Origin: Bacteroidota bacterium
Lineage (GTDB): Bacteria > Bacteroidota > Bacteroidia > Chitinophagales > Chitinophagaceae
Assembly (NCBI GenBank): GCA_947452905.1
Contig: CANGEP010000002.1
Location: 1 to 64,000 of the forward strand
Length of the DNA stretch: 64,000 bases
Direction: 5' to 3'
How positions within the stretch are numbered: the first letter of the stretch is position 1; every line of letters starts with the position of its first letter. The position numbers and the translations under genes are program-made. Positions 62,067 through 64,000 of the stretch are shown here, one piece after another. The notes beneath the pieces were generated by a model. The model did no database searches. It was not told where the DNA came from and saw nothing but the letters and a program-made list of their open reading frames with translations.

Positions 62067-64000
62067 ATGTGGTATAAACTAGGTCATAATATTGTTAAGC
62101 ATAAAATTATTTATTTACTTAGTTTAAGTATTGCCACGGCTATCATGTCTTTTTTTGCCTATCAGGTAAAATTAAGTTATGAGTTTACTAAAGCCATACC
62201 TTCTGATAACGAGAAGTTTATAGAGTATAAAAATTTTGTACAAAAATTTGGTGTAGATGGAACCACTATGGTGGTAGGTTTTACTAGCTCCGATTTTTAT
62301 ACTCCGGCCATATTCAATAAAGTAGTCACTTTACATGAATCTATTAAGGCCATTCCAGGAGTAACTAATGTATTAAGTGTACCCTTTGCTTATGGGATTA
62401 CTAAAGATTCGGCAGCCACTAAATTTGTTGCCTATAAAGTTTTTACTCCACCCTATATAACTGATAGTAATTTACTTATTGCCAAAAATAATTTTGAGCA
62501 ACTCCCTTTCTATCAAAATTTATTATACAATCCAAAGAGTCATGCTTACATCATGGCTGTTAGTTTTTTACCAGACTCTATTAATAGTGGTTCTAGAACA
62601 CATATTATACATACATTGGAAGGTGCGTTAGATAAGTTTACTAAAGACACCAAAATAAATGTACACCTCAGCGGTTTACCTTACATTAGAACTATTTTAG
62701 CCGACCGTATTAAAAAGGAAATGGTTTGGTTTTTAATAGGCTCCTTATTATTATGCGCCATTACTTTGCTTTTGTTTTTTAGGTCGGTATCATCTATGTT
62801 ATTAAGTTTAGCGGTTGTGGGAATGGGTGTTATATGGAGTTTTGGTACGATGGTATTAATGGGTCAAAAAATCACCTTGCTTACGGCGCTAATCCCACCC
62901 TTGATTGTGGTAATTGGCATTCCTAATTGTATTTATTTTTTAAATAAGTATCATACTTCTTATAAGGATACAGGGGACAAGGAAAAAGCAATTGTGCAAA
63001 TGGTTGGAAGGATGGGAATTGTAACATTGTTTTGTAATATTACTGCGGCAATTGGATTTTTTGTTTTTGCTTTTACAAAGAGCCCCTTATTAAAAGAATT
63101 TGGATGGGTGTCGGGCATTAATATCATGGCTTTATTTTTTATAAGCTTGTTTTTTATTCCACCCATGTTAACTTATTTACAAGTACCAGCACCTAAGCAT
63201 GTCAAATATTTAGACAATAAATATTTAGCCTCTATTTTGGTTAAAATCGAAAGATGGACATTTTCGCATACCAAATGGGTATTTGGTATTACTTTTATAT
63301 TGTTAGTCGCTTCTTTATTAGGATTACAGAAAATAAAAAAGGAAGCATTCATAGTGGATGATTTACCTAAAAATGATAAAGTATACACCGATCTAAAATG
63401 GTTTGAAAAAGAAGGCGGCGGTGTAATGCCATTAGAAATAGTAATTGATACAAAAAAGAAAAAAGGTTTAGTAAGATCCACTAAACCTTTGGAAGCAATG
63501 GATGCTTTACATTCATTTTTAAGAGACCAACCAGAGTTGGGTAAGCCTTTGGGTTTACTAGAAGGGATTAAATTTTCCAAGCAAGCATTTTATGATGGAG
63601 ATAGTAGTGCTTTTAGCATCCCCACAGGTACCGAAATGGCATTTTTAGCGCCTTATTTACAACTTAATAAAAAAACAGATGCCAATACAAATACGACTAG
63701 TCCAGCCCAGCTTTTAAGTAAATTTATTGATAAAGATTTGCAAACAACTCGTGTTTCTGTTAATATGAAAGATATTGGAAGTGCACTTTTGCCCACATTT
63801 TTAAATAGAGTAGATAGTGCTACTAATGCCATATTTGATTCAAGTAAGTATACGATTCAAATTACAGGAAGTAGTGTAACTTTTTTAGAAGGCAGTAATT
63901 TTATAATTAAGGGATTGAGTGAGTCTATATTTTGGGCTTTCCTATTGATCGCCATTTGCATGATTTTCTTATTTAGATCTTTCCCTATTTTAATGTGTTC
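62067..64000 (+). CDS. RND superfamily (MMPL-type) exporter, N-terminal two thirds
   Basis: The gene runs off the window after 644 codons with no stop. It starts MWYKLGHNIVKHKIIYLLSLS, an anchor helix, followed by a periplasmic loop (about 30-210). A cluster of membrane helices (MVWFLIGSLLLCAITLLLFF, LLTALIPPLIVVIGIPNCIYFLN) fits the sterol-sensing/RND fold. A second loop starts at about 430, and a new helix cluster begins at the very end. Such proteins export lipids, hopanoids or other hydrophobic molecules. The substrate is unknown. Confidence 0.85.
   Translation, partial: MWYKLGHNIVKHKIIYLLSLSIATAIMSFFAYQVKLSYEFTKAIPSDNEKFIEYKNFVQKFGVDGTTMVVGFTSSDFYTPAIFNKVVTLHESIKAIPGVTNVLSVPFAYGITKDSAATKFVAYKVFTPPYITDSNLLIAKNNFEQLPFYQNLLYNPKSHAYIMAVSFLPDSINSGSRTHIIHTLEGALDKFTKDTKINVHLSGLPYIRTILADRIKKEMVWFLIGSLLLCAITLLLFFRSVSSMLLSLAVVGMGVIWSFGTMVLMGQKITLLTALIPPLIVVIGIPNCIYFLNKYHTSYKDTGDKEKAIVQMVGRMGIVTLFCNITAAIGFFVFAFTKSPLLKEFGWVSGINIMALFFISLFFIPPMLTYLQVPAPKHVKYLDNKYLASILVKIERWTFSHTKWVFGITFILLVASLLGLQKIKKEAFIVDDLPKNDKVYTDLKWFEKEGGGVMPLEIVIDTKKKKGLVRSTKPLEAMDALHSFLRDQPELGKPLGLLEGIKFSKQAFYDGDSSAFSIPTGTEMAFLAPYLQLNKKTDANTNTTSPAQLLSKFIDKDLQTTRVSVNMKDIGSALLPTFLNRVDSATNAIFDSSKYTIQITGSSVTFLEGSNFIIKGLSESIFWAFLLIAICMIFLFRSFPILMC

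Overview
The window is AT-rich, densely coding DNA from the chromosome of a Bacteroidota bacterium, most likely of the order Chitinophagales (Chitinophagaceae-like). The evidence is: promoters of the TAnnTTTG type with little use of Shine-Dalgarno sites; an arginine operon built on an N-acylornithine carbamoyltransferase; the long Bacteroidota form of IspG; MqnC of the futalosine menaquinone pathway; PorZ and a C-terminal sorting domain of the type IX secretion system; PadR-PspC and sigma/anti-sigma/beta-barrel gene sets; and DUF4286 and DUF5606 proteins. I recognise no rRNA, tRNA, CRISPR array, insertion sequence or prophage. Almost everything is core metabolism, repair and envelope genes.

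Layout. 1-2.8 kb (minus strand): the start of an HU gene and a secreted orphan-exoA-DUF4286 operon. 2.9-7.6 kb: a LOG-family gene facing a methionine synthase split into two genes, preceded by a good promoter and a leader that can fold into a classical pseudoknot. 7.6-13.4 kb (minus): YceI, RecR, an Ig-like lipoprotein and a helicase-nuclease. 13.5-20.5 kb: SRPBCC protein, Kup, then GHL10-MarR-VanZ-GcvH (minus) and serS. 20.5-24.1 kb (minus): ECF sigma factor, membrane anti-sigma candidate and beta-barrel, then mqnC. 24.2-31.8 kb (plus): an M16 protease pair, PadR-PspC behind a clear operator, gcvT, a short SSB and ComB. 31.9-36.0 kb: a SNF2 helicase with two SWIM motifs and a YHS lipoprotein.

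36.1-44.6 kb is the arginine operon, GNAT-argG-argC-argD-argF'-argB-argE-argH. It is preceded by a possible 39-codon leader peptide ending in Pro-Arg-Arg-Gly-Phe and by overlapping, mutually exclusive RNA stems, which suggests attenuation. 44.6-50.1 kb: FKBP, a class D beta-lactamase homologue without its catalytic residues, IspG, an LpxL-like acyltransferase, and a cysteine-free rhodanese/ArsR pair. 50.3-58.6 kb: TsaB, RidA, an aldose epimerase, a small secreted protein, PorZ, a GH3-beta-lactamase fusion and DUF5606. 58.7-64 kb (plus): a DegT aminotransferase, RpoN, a PAP2-like membrane protein and an RND exporter that runs off the window.

The two strongest regulatory observations are the metH leader pseudoknot (about 7485-7543, minus strand) and the arginine leader (36154-36354). 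Both come from reading the sequence by eye and have not been tested by folding or comparative searches.
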